This document shows positions 5,946 to 13,544 of a stretch of 15,023 nt of DNA, piece after piece. Position numbers and translations under genes: made by a program. Each line of letters opens with the position of its first letter. The first letter of the stretch is position 1. The DNA comes from JBQCHF01 sp051953655 (lineage in GTDB: Bacteria > Actinomycetota > Actinomycetes > Motilibacterales > Motilibacteraceae): NCBI GenBank assembly GCA_051953655.1, contig JBQCIO010000154.1:1-15023 (forward strand). The letters run 5' to 3'. Under the pieces are notes generated by a model. That model was not told the DNA's origin. It did not search any database and saw only the letters and a program-made list of their open reading frames with translations.

Positions 5946-7498
5946 GGGCGGCGCAGCGCGTCGCTCGCGCCGCCGGCCGCCGGGGAGGTGGAGACGCCGT
6001 CGGGGCCGGTGACCACCGCCTTCTCCAGCCCCTCGAGCAGGTGCTTGCCGAGCAGCTCGGGCTCGGGCAGCGGCACCGGGTAGACGCCGTCGAAGCACGC
6101 CTTGCACAGGTTGTCCGAGGGCTGCTCGGAGGCGGCCACCAGGTCCTCGAGCTCGACGTAGGCGAGGGAGTCGGCGCCGATGGAGGCGCAGATCTCGTCC
6201 ACGCTCAGCCCGTTGGCGACCAGCTCGGCCGGGCTGGCGAAGTCGATGCCGTAGAAGCACGGCCACTTGACCGGCGGGCTGGAGATGCGCACGTGCACCT
6301 CGGCGGCCCCCGCCTCGCGCAGCATCCGCACCAGCGCCCGCTGGGTGTTGCCGCGCACGATCGAGTCGTCGACGACGACCAGGCGCTTGCCGGCGATGAC
6401 GTCGCGCAGCGGGTTGAGCTTGAGCCGGATGCCGAGCTGGCGGATGGTCTGGCTGGGCTGGATGAAGGTGCGGCCGACGTAGGAGTTCTTGACCAGGCCC
6501 ACGCCGTAGGGGATGCCGCTGCCCTGGGCGTAGCCGATCGCGGCCGGGGTGCCGGACTCGGGCACCGGGATGACCAGGTCGGCCTCCACCGGCGCGGTGG
6601 AGGCCAGCCGGCGGCCGATCTCGACCCGGGCGGCGTGCACGCTGCGCCCGGCGATCTTGGTGTCCGGGCGGGCGAGGTAGACGTACTCGAACAGGCAGCC
6701 CTTGGGCTTCTTCTCCGCGAACGTGCGGGTCCGCAGGCCGTGCTCGTCGACGGCGACGATCTCGCCGGGCTCGATCTCACGGACGAACGAGGCGCCGACG
6801 ATGTCCAGCGCCGCCGTCTCGCTGGCCACCACCCAGCCGCGCTCGAGCTTGCCCAGCACCAGCGGCCGGATGCCCTGCGGGTCGCGGGCGGCGTAGAGGG
6901 TGGTCTCGTCCATGAAGACCAGCGAGAACGCGCCCTTGACCTTGGGCAGCACCTCGGCGGCCGCCGCCTCCAGGGAGAGGTCGGGGTAGCTGGCCAGCAG
7001 CGCGGTGAGCAGGTCGGTGTCGTTGGTCGCACCCATGGCGTTGCCGCCGGCGAGCGGCATCTCGCCGCTGACCTCGCGGCGGGCCGCCGCCAGCGACGCG
7101 AGCTCCGCGGTGTTGGTCAGGTTGCCGTTGTGCCCGAGCGCGATGGAGCCGGTGGCGGTGGCCCGGAAGGTGGGCTGGGCGTTCTCCCACACGCTCGACC
7201 CGGTGGTCGAGTAGCGGGCGTGGCCGATCGCCACGTGCCCCTTGAGGGCGGCCAGATGGGGCTCGTCGAACACCTGGGAGACCAGGCCCATGTCCTTGGA
7301 GACGAGGATCTGGGAGCCGTTGCTCGTCGCGATGCCCGCCGACTCCTGCCCGCGGTGCTGCAGGGCGTAGAGGCCGAAGTAGGTGAGCTTGGCGACTTCC
7401 TCGCCGGGGGCCCAGACGCCGAAGACCCCGCAGGCGTCCTGCGGGCCCTTCTCGCCGGGGAGGAGGTCGTGGGTCAGCCGACCGTCGCCGCGGGTCAC
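5942..7498 (-). CDS. purF: Amidophosphoribosyltransferase
   Basis: PurF makes phosphoribosylamine from PRPP and glutamine, the committed first step of purine synthesis. The 518-residue precursor has a 22-residue propeptide before the nucleophile Cys23 (DA-CGVFGVW), so this is the Bacillus-like, self-processed, iron-sulfur type. The four cluster ligands are visible: Cys268 (KGCLFEY), Cys414 (WPCFYG), Cys465 and Cys468 (LCKACF). The N-terminal Ntn glutaminase domain has LQHRGQESAGIA. The phosphoribosyltransferase domain has the PRPP loop VVVDDSIVRGNT (near 370-381). The GTG at 7498 gives the usual actinobacterial start xxRGDGRLxHDL. A GTG at 7531 would overlap the previous gene and add unconserved residues. 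The stop overlaps the purM start. It begins 10 nt after the upstream gene. Confidence 0.96.
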   Translation of the reverse strand: MTRGDGRLTHDLLPGEKGPQDACGVFGVWAPGEEVAKLTYFGLYALQHRGQESAGIATSNGSQILVSKDMGLVSQVFDEPHLAALKGHVAIGHARYSTTGSSVWENAQPTFRATATGSIALGHNGNLTNTAELASLAAARREVSGEMPLAGGNAMGATNDTDLLTALLASYPDLSLEAAAAEVLPKVKGAFSLVFMDETTLYAARDPQGIRPLVLGKLERGWVVASETAALDIVGASFVREIEPGEIVAVDEHGLRTRTFAEKKPKGCLFEYVYLARPDTKIAGRSVHAARVEIGRRLASTAPVEADLVIPVPESGTPAAIGYAQGSGIPYGVGLVKNSYVGRTFIQPSQTIRQLGIRLKLNPLRDVIAGKRLVVVDDSIVRGNTQRALVRMLREAGAAEVHVRISSPPVKWPCFYGIDFASPAELVANGLSVDEICASIGADSLAYVELEDLVAASEQPSDNLCKACFDGVYPVPLPEPELLGKHLLEGLEKAVVTGPDGVSTSPAAGGASDALRRP

Positions 7499-7508
7499 GG
7501 CGGTCAGT

Positions 7509-7934
7509 CTACGGGGCGGGCGGGCGCCCACCGGCCGAGCGCTCCTCGGCCCGCTGCTCGGCCTGCTCGGCTCGTCCGATCTGCTCGGTCTGCTCGACCC
7601 GCGCGGCCGCCTCCGGCGCCGGTGCGGCGTCCGCGACCGGGGCTTCCGGCCATGGCGGGTCGCGCCGGTCGGCCCGGGCGTCGAGGAACACGGCGGCCAC
7701 GCCGAGCACGAGCGCGCCGGCGCTGCCGAGCACCAGCGCGAGGTAGAGCGCGACCTGGTTGCGCGAGTAGCCGCCGGCGGGGGTGGCGGCGACGGCCAGG
7801 AGCAGCGCGACGACGACGCCGCCCACCGCGCCGGTGCCGATCCACGCGCCGAAGCGGGGACGGCGCGCCCGCCGGCCCGCCGGTCGGCCCGGTGCCGGCC
7901 GGTTCACCGGATGCTGCGCTGGCTGCTCGCCCAC
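7509..7934 (-). CDS. Small two-helix membrane protein, function unknown, first gene of the purF operon
   Basis: I do not recognise this 141-residue protein. A basic, Pro/Arg-rich N-terminus (about 30 residues) is followed by two hydrophobic segments: IGTGAVGGVVVALLLAVAAT (near 34-53) and YLALVLGSAGALVLGVAAVF (near 64-83). Between them is a short GGYSRNQVA loop. The C-terminal half is a Pro/Ala/Glu-rich cytosolic tail with EQ/AE repeats (EQTEQIGRAEQAEQRAEE) that may be helical. Positive charges before helix 1 suggest both ends face the cytosol. The stop codon is 10 nt before purF, so it is probably co-transcribed. The GTG at 7934 has no room for an RBS, but a TACCGT -10 lies 6 nt before it, as expected for a leaderless mRNA. 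A GTG at 7910 is an alternative start. Confidence 0.75.
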   Translation of the reverse strand: MGEQPAQHPVNRPAPGRPAGRRARRPRFGAWIGTGAVGGVVVALLLAVAATPAGGYSRNQVALYLALVLGSAGALVLGVAAVFLDARADRRDPPWPEAPVADAAPAPEAAARVEQTEQIGRAEQAEQRAEERSAGGRPPAP

Positions 7935-7940
7935 CCCTCG

Positions 7941-7946
7941 ACGGTA
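7941..7946 (-). promoter_or_regulatory. Candidate -10 for a leaderless transcript of the purF operon
   Basis: The minus strand reads TACCGT then CGAGGG then the GTG start. A TANNNT box 6 nt before a GTG is typical of actinobacterial leaderless genes. No clear -35 is visible. A 14-bp palindrome, CGCCCGCGCGGGCG, lies just upstream at 7955-7968. Confidence 0.4.
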
Positions 7947-7993
7947 CCTGCCCTCGCCCGCGCGGGCGCGTCGGCGGACGCCGGGAGCGCTGG

Positions 7994-8794
7994 TCAGAGC
8001 CGCCCGCCGCCCTCGCTGCCGGAGAGCTTCTGCGCCGCCCAGATCGGGATGACGGACAGCACCACCAGCAGGGCGGCCACCACGTTGATGACCGGCGCCT
8101 GGTTCGGCCGGAACAGGTTGTTGAAGATCCAGATCGGCAGGGTCTGGATCCCCGGGGCGATCGTGAACGTCGTCACCACGATCTCGTCGAAGCTGAGCGC
8201 GAAGGCGAGCAGGCCACCGGCCAGCAGGGCAGAGCGCAGCTGGGGGAAGGTGACCAGCCGGAAGGTCTGGAAGGTGTCGGCACCGAGGTCGGCCGAGGCC
8301 TCCTCCAAGCTCGTCCCCGTTCGCCGCAGCCGGGCCAGCACGTTGTTGTAGACGACCACGATGCAGAAGGTCGCGTGCCCGATGACGACGGTGAGGTAGC
8401 CGAACGGGACGCCGCCGTAGGTGAAGGCAGAGTTCAGCGCGATGCCGGTGACGATGCCCGGCAGGGCGATCGGCAGGATCACCAGGAACGAGACCGTCTC
8501 CCGGCCGAAGAACCGGTAGCGCTGCACGGCGAACGCGGCCATCGTCCCCAGCACCAGTGCGATCGCCGTGGCACCCAGGCCCACCTCGACGCTGGTGAGC
8601 AGCGCGTCCCGCGCGCCGGCGTTGCCGATGGTGCGGCGCCACCACTCCAGGGTGAAGCCGCTCGGCGGCCAGCCGAAGGTCTTGGAGGTGTTGAACGAGT
8701 TGACCAGCACGACCAGCAGCGGCACGTAGACGACCGCGAGGCCCAGGGCCATCGCCGCGGTCAGTGCGGCGCGCGCACGTCGTGAGAGCGTCAT
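7994..8794 (-). CDS. potC: ABC transporter permease, PotC-like (spermidine/putrescine family)
   Basis: This is the second inner-membrane permease subunit of the importer. The 266-residue protein has about six membrane helices: near 10-32 (ALTAAMALGLAVVYVPLLVV), 66-90, 100-122, 130-150, a segment near 185-205, and 235-255. The coupling motif EEASADLGADTFQTFRLVTFPQ (about 163-184) is the EAA loop that docks on the ATPase. The early VYVPLLVVLVNSFN and WW(R)R segments are typical of PotC. The ATG at 8794 has GAGGAC about 7 nt upstream, and that RBS lies in a small hairpin (8800-8813). It is the last gene of the operon, separated from the preceding permease gene by a long 208-nt gap. The polyamine label is family-level only. 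Confidence 0.9.
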   Translation of the reverse strand: MTLSRRARAALTAAMALGLAVVYVPLLVVLVNSFNTSKTFGWPPSGFTLEWWRRTIGNAGARDALLTSVEVGLGATAIALVLGTMAAFAVQRYRFFGRETVSFLVILPIALPGIVTGIALNSAFTYGGVPFGYLTVVIGHATFCIVVVYNNVLARLRRTGTSLEEASADLGADTFQTFRLVTFPQLRSALLAGGLLAFALSFDEIVVTTFTIAPGIQTLPIWIFNNLFRPNQAPVINVVAALLVVLSVIPIWAAQKLSGSEGGGRL

Positions 8795-9002
8795 CGGATG
8801 TCCTCGCTAGGACGTGTCTGGTGGATCTTCCGTCGATCAGGGAGCGGGCCGTGGCGCCCGATCCGGCACGGCGGAGGAGTTCCGCGTGGCGGGGTTCTAC
8901 GCGGGACGACGCCGGGGTGGGGTCCAATGCAGCAGCCGGTCGGGATGCCACGGCTCGCGAGCCGGCCGTGATCCAGCAGACGCGGCTCAGGGATGTTCGC
9001 CG
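8795..9002 (-). other. 208-bp spacer between the two permease genes
   Basis: Permease genes of such operons normally abut or overlap, but here 208 bp intervene. I see no supported gene. A frame is open on the minus strand from 8951, but it runs through potC in another frame. Visible structure: a 14-bp perfect palindrome CGGCTCGCGAGCCG (8951-8964), an inverted repeat GCCGTG/CACGGC (8848-8853/8867-8872), and a 5-bp hairpin (8800-8804/8809-8813) covering the potC RBS. Confidence 0.55.
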
Positions 9003-9917
9003 TCACAGGTTCTCCAGCGCGCCGGTCCGCTTCACCAGCACCAGGTAGAGGATCACCACGATCACCGGGAAGAACGCAGCCGCCGCGGCGAAGGGGAGGT
9101 TGTTCGCGACGCCGATGTTGTCGTAGATGACGTTGGCGAACAGCTGGGTCTTGCCGCCCACGATCTTGACCGCGAGGTAGTCGCCGAGGGACAGCGAGAA
9201 GGTGAAGATCGAGCCGGCCACCAGGGAGGGGAACACCAGCGGCAGGACCACCGACCGGAAGGTGCGCCCGGCCGGGGCGCCGAGGTCGCTGGAGGCCTCC
9301 AGCAGCGAGTTGGGCAGCCGCTCCAGCCCGGCGTAGACCGGCAGCACCATGTAGGGCAGCCAGAGGTAGGCCAGGGTGAGAGTCGTCCCGGTGAGGCCGT
9401 AGCCGGGGCCGCTCAGCCCGAGCGGGGCGAGCGCCCAGTTCAGGACGCCGTCGCCGGCGAGCATGGTGCGCCAGGCGTAGGCCTTCACCAGGTAGCTCGC
9501 CCACAGCGGGGTGAGGATCGCGGCCACCAGCAGCTTCTGCGCGCGCGGACTGGCCACCTTCGCCATGTAGAAGGCCATCGGCAGGGCGATGAGGCCGTCG
9601 ACGAGCGTGACCAGCGCGGCCACGCCGAGGCTGCGCAGGGCGACGGTCCGGTAGACGTCCTGGGTCAGCAGCGTCTTGACGTTGTCCAGCGTGGGCACGC
9701 GGATGAGCGAGCCGGTGAACGAGTCGACGCTCCAGAAGGCCGTCGCGAGCATGATGGCCAGCGAGCCGAGGTAGGCCACGACCAGCCAGAGCATCGGCGC
9801 GCTCAGCAGCGCCGTGAGGCGCGCCCACGGCGCCCGGTGAAGGAAGGCCGAGAGGCGGGCGACGGCCTTGGGTCGCCGGCCGTTCCCGGCGTAGGCCGTC
9901 GACGTCGCGCTCGTCAC
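9003..9917 (-). CDS. potB: ABC transporter permease, PotB-like (spermidine/putrescine family)
   Basis: This is the first inner-membrane permease subunit. The 304-residue protein has a basic N-terminus and about six helices, beginning with ALLSAPMLWLVVAYLGSLAI (near 35-54). The periplasmic part after helix 1 is followed by a permease core with AAILTPLWASYLVKAYAWR, a PotB hallmark. The EAA loop is LLEASSDLGAPAGRTFRSVV (about 204-223). The last helix ends FFPVIVVILYLVLV before KRTGALENL. The GTG at 9917 is chosen because GAGGAG lies 6 nt upstream. The frame continues upstream to 10262, but that extension runs through the binding-protein gene and is Arg/Pro-rich shadow. A strong hairpin lies between the binding-protein gene and this one, so its expression may be reduced relative to that gene. 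Confidence 0.92.
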   Translation of the reverse strand: MTSATSTAYAGNGRRPKAVARLSAFLHRAPWARLTALLSAPMLWLVVAYLGSLAIMLATAFWSVDSFTGSLIRVPTLDNVKTLLTQDVYRTVALRSLGVAALVTLVDGLIALPMAFYMAKVASPRAQKLLVAAILTPLWASYLVKAYAWRTMLAGDGVLNWALAPLGLSGPGYGLTGTTLTLAYLWLPYMVLPVYAGLERLPNSLLEASSDLGAPAGRTFRSVVLPLVFPSLVAGSIFTFSLSLGDYLAVKIVGGKTQLFANVIYDNIGVANNLPFAAAAAFFPVIVVILYLVLVKRTGALENL

Positions 9918-9987
9918 CGTGACTCCTCTCCTACTGTCTGTCGGTGCACGTCGGGCCCGGCTCCGCATAGGTCCCAGGGGCCTCGGG

Positions 9988-10025
9988 GCCGCCGCGGCCC
10001 GGCGGGGGGACCGGGCCGCGGCGGC
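9988..10025 (-). terminator. Strong intra-operon hairpin (probable attenuator or 3'-end stabiliser)
   Basis: 9988-10002 (GCCGCCGCGGCCCGG) is exactly complementary to 10011-10025, a 15-bp all G/C stem with an 8-nt loop. It lies 37 nt after the stop codon of the binding-protein gene and 70 nt before permease 1. There is no T run. In binding-protein operons such hairpins usually protect or end the upstream message, so that binding protein outnumbers the membrane subunits. Confidence 0.75.
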
Positions 10026-10062
10026 GTCAGCGGACCGAGGAGAACTCGGCCCTCGATTGCGG

Positions 10063-11265
10063 TCAGCCCTTGATCTCTGTCCAGGCCTGGGTCCAGGCCG
10101 CGTAGTCCTTGCACACCGCGCCGCGGTCGTCGCCGCAGTCCTTGGTGGGCGTGGTCCAGTAGGAGATGCGGTCCGCGTAGGCCTTGTCCAGCGCGTGGTA
10201 GACGTCGCAGTGCGTGGCGTCCGCGGTCTCCTTGCAGGCGAGCGTCTGCGCCGGCGCCTCACCGAACCACTCGGCCACCTGCGCGTTCACCTTGGGGCTG
10301 ACGATCCAGTCCATCCACTTGTACATGCAGTTCGGGTGCTGAGCCTTGGCCGCGATCATCCAGGTGTCCGACCAGCCGGTCGCACCCTCCTTCGGCACGG
10401 TGCTGTCCACCTTGGCCTTGCCGCCGGCGTTGACCAGGTTGTCGTTCACCTGCCACTCGCTGCCCACGACGGTGTCGCCGCTCTCCAGCGCCTGCACGGC
10501 CTTCGTGTAGTCCGACCAGTACTCCCCGACGAGGCCCTTCTGCTGCTTGAGAAGGTCCACAGCGGCCAGGAACTGCTTGTCGTCCAGCTCGTACGGGTTG
10601 GTGATCTTCAGGTCCGGCTTGGTGGCCTTGAGGTAGAGCGCCGCGTCCGCGATGTAGATCGGGGAGTCGTAGGCGGTCACCTTGCCCTTGTAAGGGCTGT
10701 TGGGGTCGAAGACCACGCTCCAGGAGTCCGGGGCCGGGGAGACCTTGTCCGGCCGCCAGGTCAGCACGTTGGCGCCCCAGCCGTGCGGGATGCCGTACAT
10801 CTTCCCGTCGACCGAGTTCCACGGTCGGTTCTTCAGGAAGTCGGACACGGTCTGGTAGTTCGGCACCAGGTCGGTGTTCACCGGCGCGACGTCGCCGCCG
10901 TAGATCAGACGCAGGGTCGCGTCACCGGAGGCCGACACGCCGTCGTACTGACCCGTCTTCATGAGAGTCACCATCTCGTCGGACGTGTTTCCGATCTTGA
11001 CGTTGACCTTGCAGCCGGTGCTCTTCTCGAACGGGGTGACCCAGTCGACCTTGGGGTCGTTGCTGCCGTTCTCGGCGTAGCCCGCCCACGCGATGATGTT
11101 GAGCTGCCCCTCCCCGGCACCGACGGAGGTGGCGGCCGCGATCGACGGCGGCTTGGCGCGACCGCTGGTCGACGCGGTGCTGCCCCCGCCGGACGACCCG
11201 CAGCCGGCGAGGGCGAGGGCCGCGGCGGCGAGGGCCGCGGTCACCCCGAGTGGCGTGGCACGCAT
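10063..11265 (-). CDS. potD: Lipoprotein solute-binding protein, PotD-like
   Basis: This is the extracellular receptor of the importer. The 400-residue precursor has a signal peptide of about 21 residues ending in the lipobox LAGC, with lipid-anchored Cys22. A Ser/Gly/Thr-rich tether of about 30 residues follows. The mature fold begins QLNIIAWAGYAENG (54-67), like the N-terminal strand of PotD, with FEKSTGCKVNVK (79-90) and KMYGIPHGWGANVLTWRPD (155-173). Beyond the lipobox there are six cysteines: 85, 313, 344, 353, 377 and 385. Four lie in the last 60 residues, which suggests disulfides in an extended C-terminus. The ATG at 11265 has AAAGGAG about 6 nt upstream. The family is spermidine/putrescine-binding, but the true ligand is not proven. 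Confidence 0.93.
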   Translation of the reverse strand: MRATPLGVTAALAAAALALAGCGSSGGGSTASTSGRAKPPSIAAATSVGAGEGQLNIIAWAGYAENGSNDPKVDWVTPFEKSTGCKVNVKIGNTSDEMVTLMKTGQYDGVSASGDATLRLIYGGDVAPVNTDLVPNYQTVSDFLKNRPWNSVDGKMYGIPHGWGANVLTWRPDKVSPAPDSWSVVFDPNSPYKGKVTAYDSPIYIADAALYLKATKPDLKITNPYELDDKQFLAAVDLLKQQKGLVGEYWSDYTKAVQALESGDTVVGSEWQVNDNLVNAGGKAKVDSTVPKEGATGWSDTWMIAAKAQHPNCMYKWMDWIVSPKVNAQVAEWFGEAPAQTLACKETADATHCDVYHALDKAYADRISYWTTPTKDCGDDRGAVCKDYAAWTQAWTEIKG

Positions 11266-11331
11266 GAGGACTCCTTTGTCGGTCAGGGGAAGTGCGCAGG
11301 ATGCGTCTGGTGCGTCAGTGCTTCGGGTGTG

Positions 11332-12453
11332 TCAGGAAGCGGCTGGCTGGTCGGCCGAAGGGACCTCGTACACGTGGTCGTGCTGGAAGAGCAGCCGGAC
11401 CGGCCGGCCGCGCAGGGCAGCCACCTCGCCGGAGGAGGTCGCGAGGTTCTGCTGCAGCGCCACCAGCTCGCCACCGGCCGCCAGCGCGACGACGAACCGG
11501 GTGGCCGAGCCGACGTAGACGACCTCGCGCACGACGCCGTCGGCGGCCACCTCACCCACCGCAGGCTGGGTCTCAGGCTCGGCGAGCCGGATCTTCTCCG
11601 GGCGGACGCTGAAGATCCCGGGCCGGCCGAGCACGGAGCGCGCAGCGTCGCCGCGGACCAGGTTGGAGGTTCCGACGAACCCGGCGACGAACTCGCTGGC
11701 CGGGTGCTCGTAGACCTCGGCCGGGGTGCCCACCTGCTCGATCCGGCCGCGGGCGAACACCGCGATCCGGTCGCTCATGGTGAGCGCCTCCTCCTGGTCG
11801 TGCGTCACGAAGACGAAGGTGATGCCGACCTCGCGCTGGATGCCCTTGAGCTCCACCTGCATCTGCTCGCGCAGCTTGAGGTCGAGCGCACCGAGCGGCT
11901 CGTCGAGCAGCAGCACGCGCGGGCGGTTGACCAGGGCACGGGCGAGCGCCACGCGCTGGCGCTGGCCGCCCGAGAGCTGGCTGGGCCGGCGGTCGCCGTA
12001 GCCCTCCAGCCGCACCGAGGCCAGCGCCTCGGCCGCGCGTCGACGGCGCTCGTCGCCCTTGACCCCCTTGACCCGCAAGCCGTACTCGACGTTCGCCTGC
12101 ACGCTCATGTGCGGGAAGAGGGCGTAGTCCTGGAAGACGGTGTTCACGTCGCGCTCGAACGGCGCCGCGCGGGTGACGTCCTGGCCGTCGAGCAGGACCG
12201 AGCCCGACGTCGGCAGCTCGAAGCCGGCGATCATCCGCAGGACGGTGGTCTTGCCCGACCCCGAAGGGCCGAGCAGCGTGAGGAACTCGCCCTCGTGGAC
12301 GTCGAGGTCGACGCCGTCGACCGCGTGGACCGCGTTCTCACCCGAGCCGAAGGTCTTGCGCAGCGACCGCAGCGACACCGCGACCGAGCCGGTCGCCCCG
12401 ACCCCGCCGGCCGCCGGTGCGCCCTCGGTCGCGACCTCGAGCCCCTGCTCCAC
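11332..12453 (-). CDS. potA: ABC transporter ATP-binding protein, PotA-like
   Basis: This is the ATPase subunit that powers the importer from the cytosolic face. From the GTG at 12453 it is 373 residues. Walker A is GPSGSGKTT (62-70), Q-loop Gln108 in VFQDYALFPHM, signature LSGGQRQR (160-167), Walker B VLLLDEP (180-186), D-loop GALD (188-191) and switch His218 in VTHDQ. A TOBE-type regulatory domain fills the C-terminal 120 residues (SVRPEKIRL). The GTG at 12453 is chosen because GGGAGGT lies just upstream. An ATG at 12579 keeps the frame open, but it falls inside the promoter palindrome and would add unconserved residues. It is the first gene of the operon, and the binding-protein gene follows after 66 nt. 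The GntR regulator gene is divergent. Confidence 0.93.
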   Translation of the reverse strand: MEQGLEVATEGAPAAGGVGATGSVAVSLRSLRKTFGSGENAVHAVDGVDLDVHEGEFLTLLGPSGSGKTTVLRMIAGFELPTSGSVLLDGQDVTRAAPFERDVNTVFQDYALFPHMSVQANVEYGLRVKGVKGDERRRRAAEALASVRLEGYGDRRPSQLSGGQRQRVALARALVNRPRVLLLDEPLGALDLKLREQMQVELKGIQREVGITFVFVTHDQEEALTMSDRIAVFARGRIEQVGTPAEVYEHPASEFVAGFVGTSNLVRGDAARSVLGRPGIFSVRPEKIRLAEPETQPAVGEVAADGVVREVVYVGSATRFVVALAAGGELVALQQNLATSSGEVAALRGRPVRLLFQHDHVYEVPSADQPAAS

Positions 12454-12564
12454 CGCACCTCCCGCTGCTGCCCTCGAAGGGTGGACGCCGCTCTCGACGT
12501 CGACGCCACCCGGTCCCGACGTCCCCAGGACGTCTCCCGACCGCCACGGCTGGACGGTGGCGGA

Positions 12565-12593
12565 AACATATGGATTCATATGTCAGAGCGCAA
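12565..12593 (-). promoter_or_regulatory. Vegetative-type promoter of the ABC importer operon
   Basis: On the minus strand TTGCGC (12593-12588) is followed after exactly 17 nt by TATGTT (12570-12565), a good -35/-10 pair. Transcription would begin near 12558, leaving a leader of about 105 nt before the potA GTG. This position also argues against the ATG at 12579 as the potA start. Confidence 0.6.
12566..12583. promoter_or_regulatory. AT-rich palindromic operator candidate
   Basis: ACATATG-GATT-CATATGT is a perfect 7-bp inverted repeat, strikingly AT-rich for this genome. It fills most of the spacer and overlaps the -10 of the importer promoter, so a bound protein would block RNA polymerase. 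The GntR/FadR-type regulator encoded divergently at 12709 is the natural candidate to bind it. Confidence 0.6.
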
Positions 12594-12708
12594 GGCGGGA
12601 CCAGGGGTCGATACGGTCCCGTGACCGAGCCGGACCGGCCGGTGGTCACCCGGTCACCGCAGGGCGGCGCCGGACGAACGCGGAACAGGTCCGGGAGAGG
12701 GGGCGGGC

Positions 12709-13485
12709 GTGGAGATGGGGCACCGCAGCCCGTCGCGGGCGCGGGCCACCGTGTTCGCGCCCCTGGAGGCCGCCGGCCGGGTGGAGCTGGTCAGCCGCCG
12801 TCTCTCCGACGCCATCGCCCTGGGGCTGCTGCGCGACGGCGAGCAGCTGCCCAGCGAGGCCGAGCTCGCCGCCTCGCTGGGCGTGGCCACGGTGACCGTG
12901 CGCGAGGCCCTCTCCGCGCTGCGCCAGCAGGGGCTGGTCGAGACCCGGCGCGGCCGGGGCGGCGGCAGCTTCGTCCGCTCCCCCGACGACCCCGCCGCCG
13001 CCCTGCTTCGCACCCGGCTGGAGGAGCTGAGCCTGGGCGAGGTGCGCGACCTGTGCGACCACTACGCGGCGGTCGCCGGCGCCGCCGCCCGGCTGGCCGC
13101 CGAGCGGGCGTCGGAGGACGAGATCGCCCGCCTGCGCACCGCGGCCGACGTGATGGAGGGGGCCGTCGACGCCGGGCAGCGGCGCCGGGCCGAGGGCACC
13201 TTCCACGTCGAGGTGGTCGCCGCCGCGCAGTCGGCCCGGCTGACCCGGGAGGAGATCCGGCTGCAGAACGAGGTCGGCCCGCTGCTGTGGCTCGCCAGCG
13301 GCGACGCCACCGCCGGCCGCGCCGCGTACACCCAGCACCTGGAGGTGACGCGCCTCATCGCCGACGGCGACGGCGACGGCGCCCGGGCGGCGACCGAGCA
13401 GCACGTGGCCACCGCCCTGGCGCGGCTGACCGCTTTGCACCGTTCGCTCGCCAGGGCAGGGCGTTCCGGGGGGACGCGCCGATGA
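12709..13485 (+). CDS. GntR family transcriptional regulator, FadR/FCD subfamily
   Basis: A 258-residue regulator. The winged helix-turn-helix lies near residues 29-90: RLSDAIALGLLRDGEQLPSE, then LAASLGVATVTVREALSALR, then the wing RRGRGGGSFV. The C-terminal part (about 100-235) is an all-helical FCD ligand domain with candidate metal or ligand residues in DLCDHYA, FHVEVV and EQHVATAL, as in many FadR-type regulators of organic acids and amino compounds. It is divergent from the ABC importer operon with a palindrome between them, so it probably represses or activates that operon and perhaps itself. Start GTG at 12709; an ATG at 12715 is equally possible, with a GGAGAGGGGG purine tract upstream. 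The stop overlaps an ATG in an ATGA pattern, and the Cache gene follows. Confidence 0.92.
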   Translation: MEMGHRSPSRARATVFAPLEAAGRVELVSRRLSDAIALGLLRDGEQLPSEAELAASLGVATVTVREALSALRQQGLVETRRGRGGGSFVRSPDDPAAALLRTRLEELSLGEVRDLCDHYAAVAGAAARLAAERASEDEIARLRTAADVMEGAVDAGQRRRAEGTFHVEVVAAAQSARLTREEIRLQNEVGPLLWLASGDATAGRAAYTQHLEVTRLIADGDGDGARAATEQHVATALARLTALHRSLARAGRSGGTRR

Positions 13486-13544
13486 CGCGGGAGTACCGTC
13501 GCTCCGCTGGGCCCGTGCTGACCGGGCGAGGAGGTGAGGGCGGA

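Noticed and set aside
5946..6266. Upstream extension of purM
   Set aside because: It runs through the end of purF in another frame. Known PurM proteins begin near the GTG at 5945.
6041..8785. A 914-codon plus-strand open frame
   Set aside because: It is antisense to purF, the small membrane protein gene and potC. Long shadow frames are expected at this GC content, and no domain is visible.
8795..8951. A minus-strand open frame starting at 8951 in the potB-potC gap, or a transposase relic there
   Set aside because: The frame continues through potC as shadow sequence and no domain was recognisable. I could not confirm any insertion-sequence similarity by eye.
9918..10262. Upstream extension of potB
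   Set aside because: It overlaps the binding-protein gene in another frame and the hairpin, and it is Arg/Thr/Pro-rich. The GTG at 9917 has a proper RBS.
12454..12579. ATG at 12579 as potA start
   Set aside because: It lies inside the promoter palindrome and -10/-35 spacer. The GTG at 12453 has a good RBS and keeps the whole ATPase domain.
9919..12624. A 901-codon plus-strand open frame
   Set aside because: It is antisense to the binding-protein and ATPase genes, which carry full sets of family motifs.
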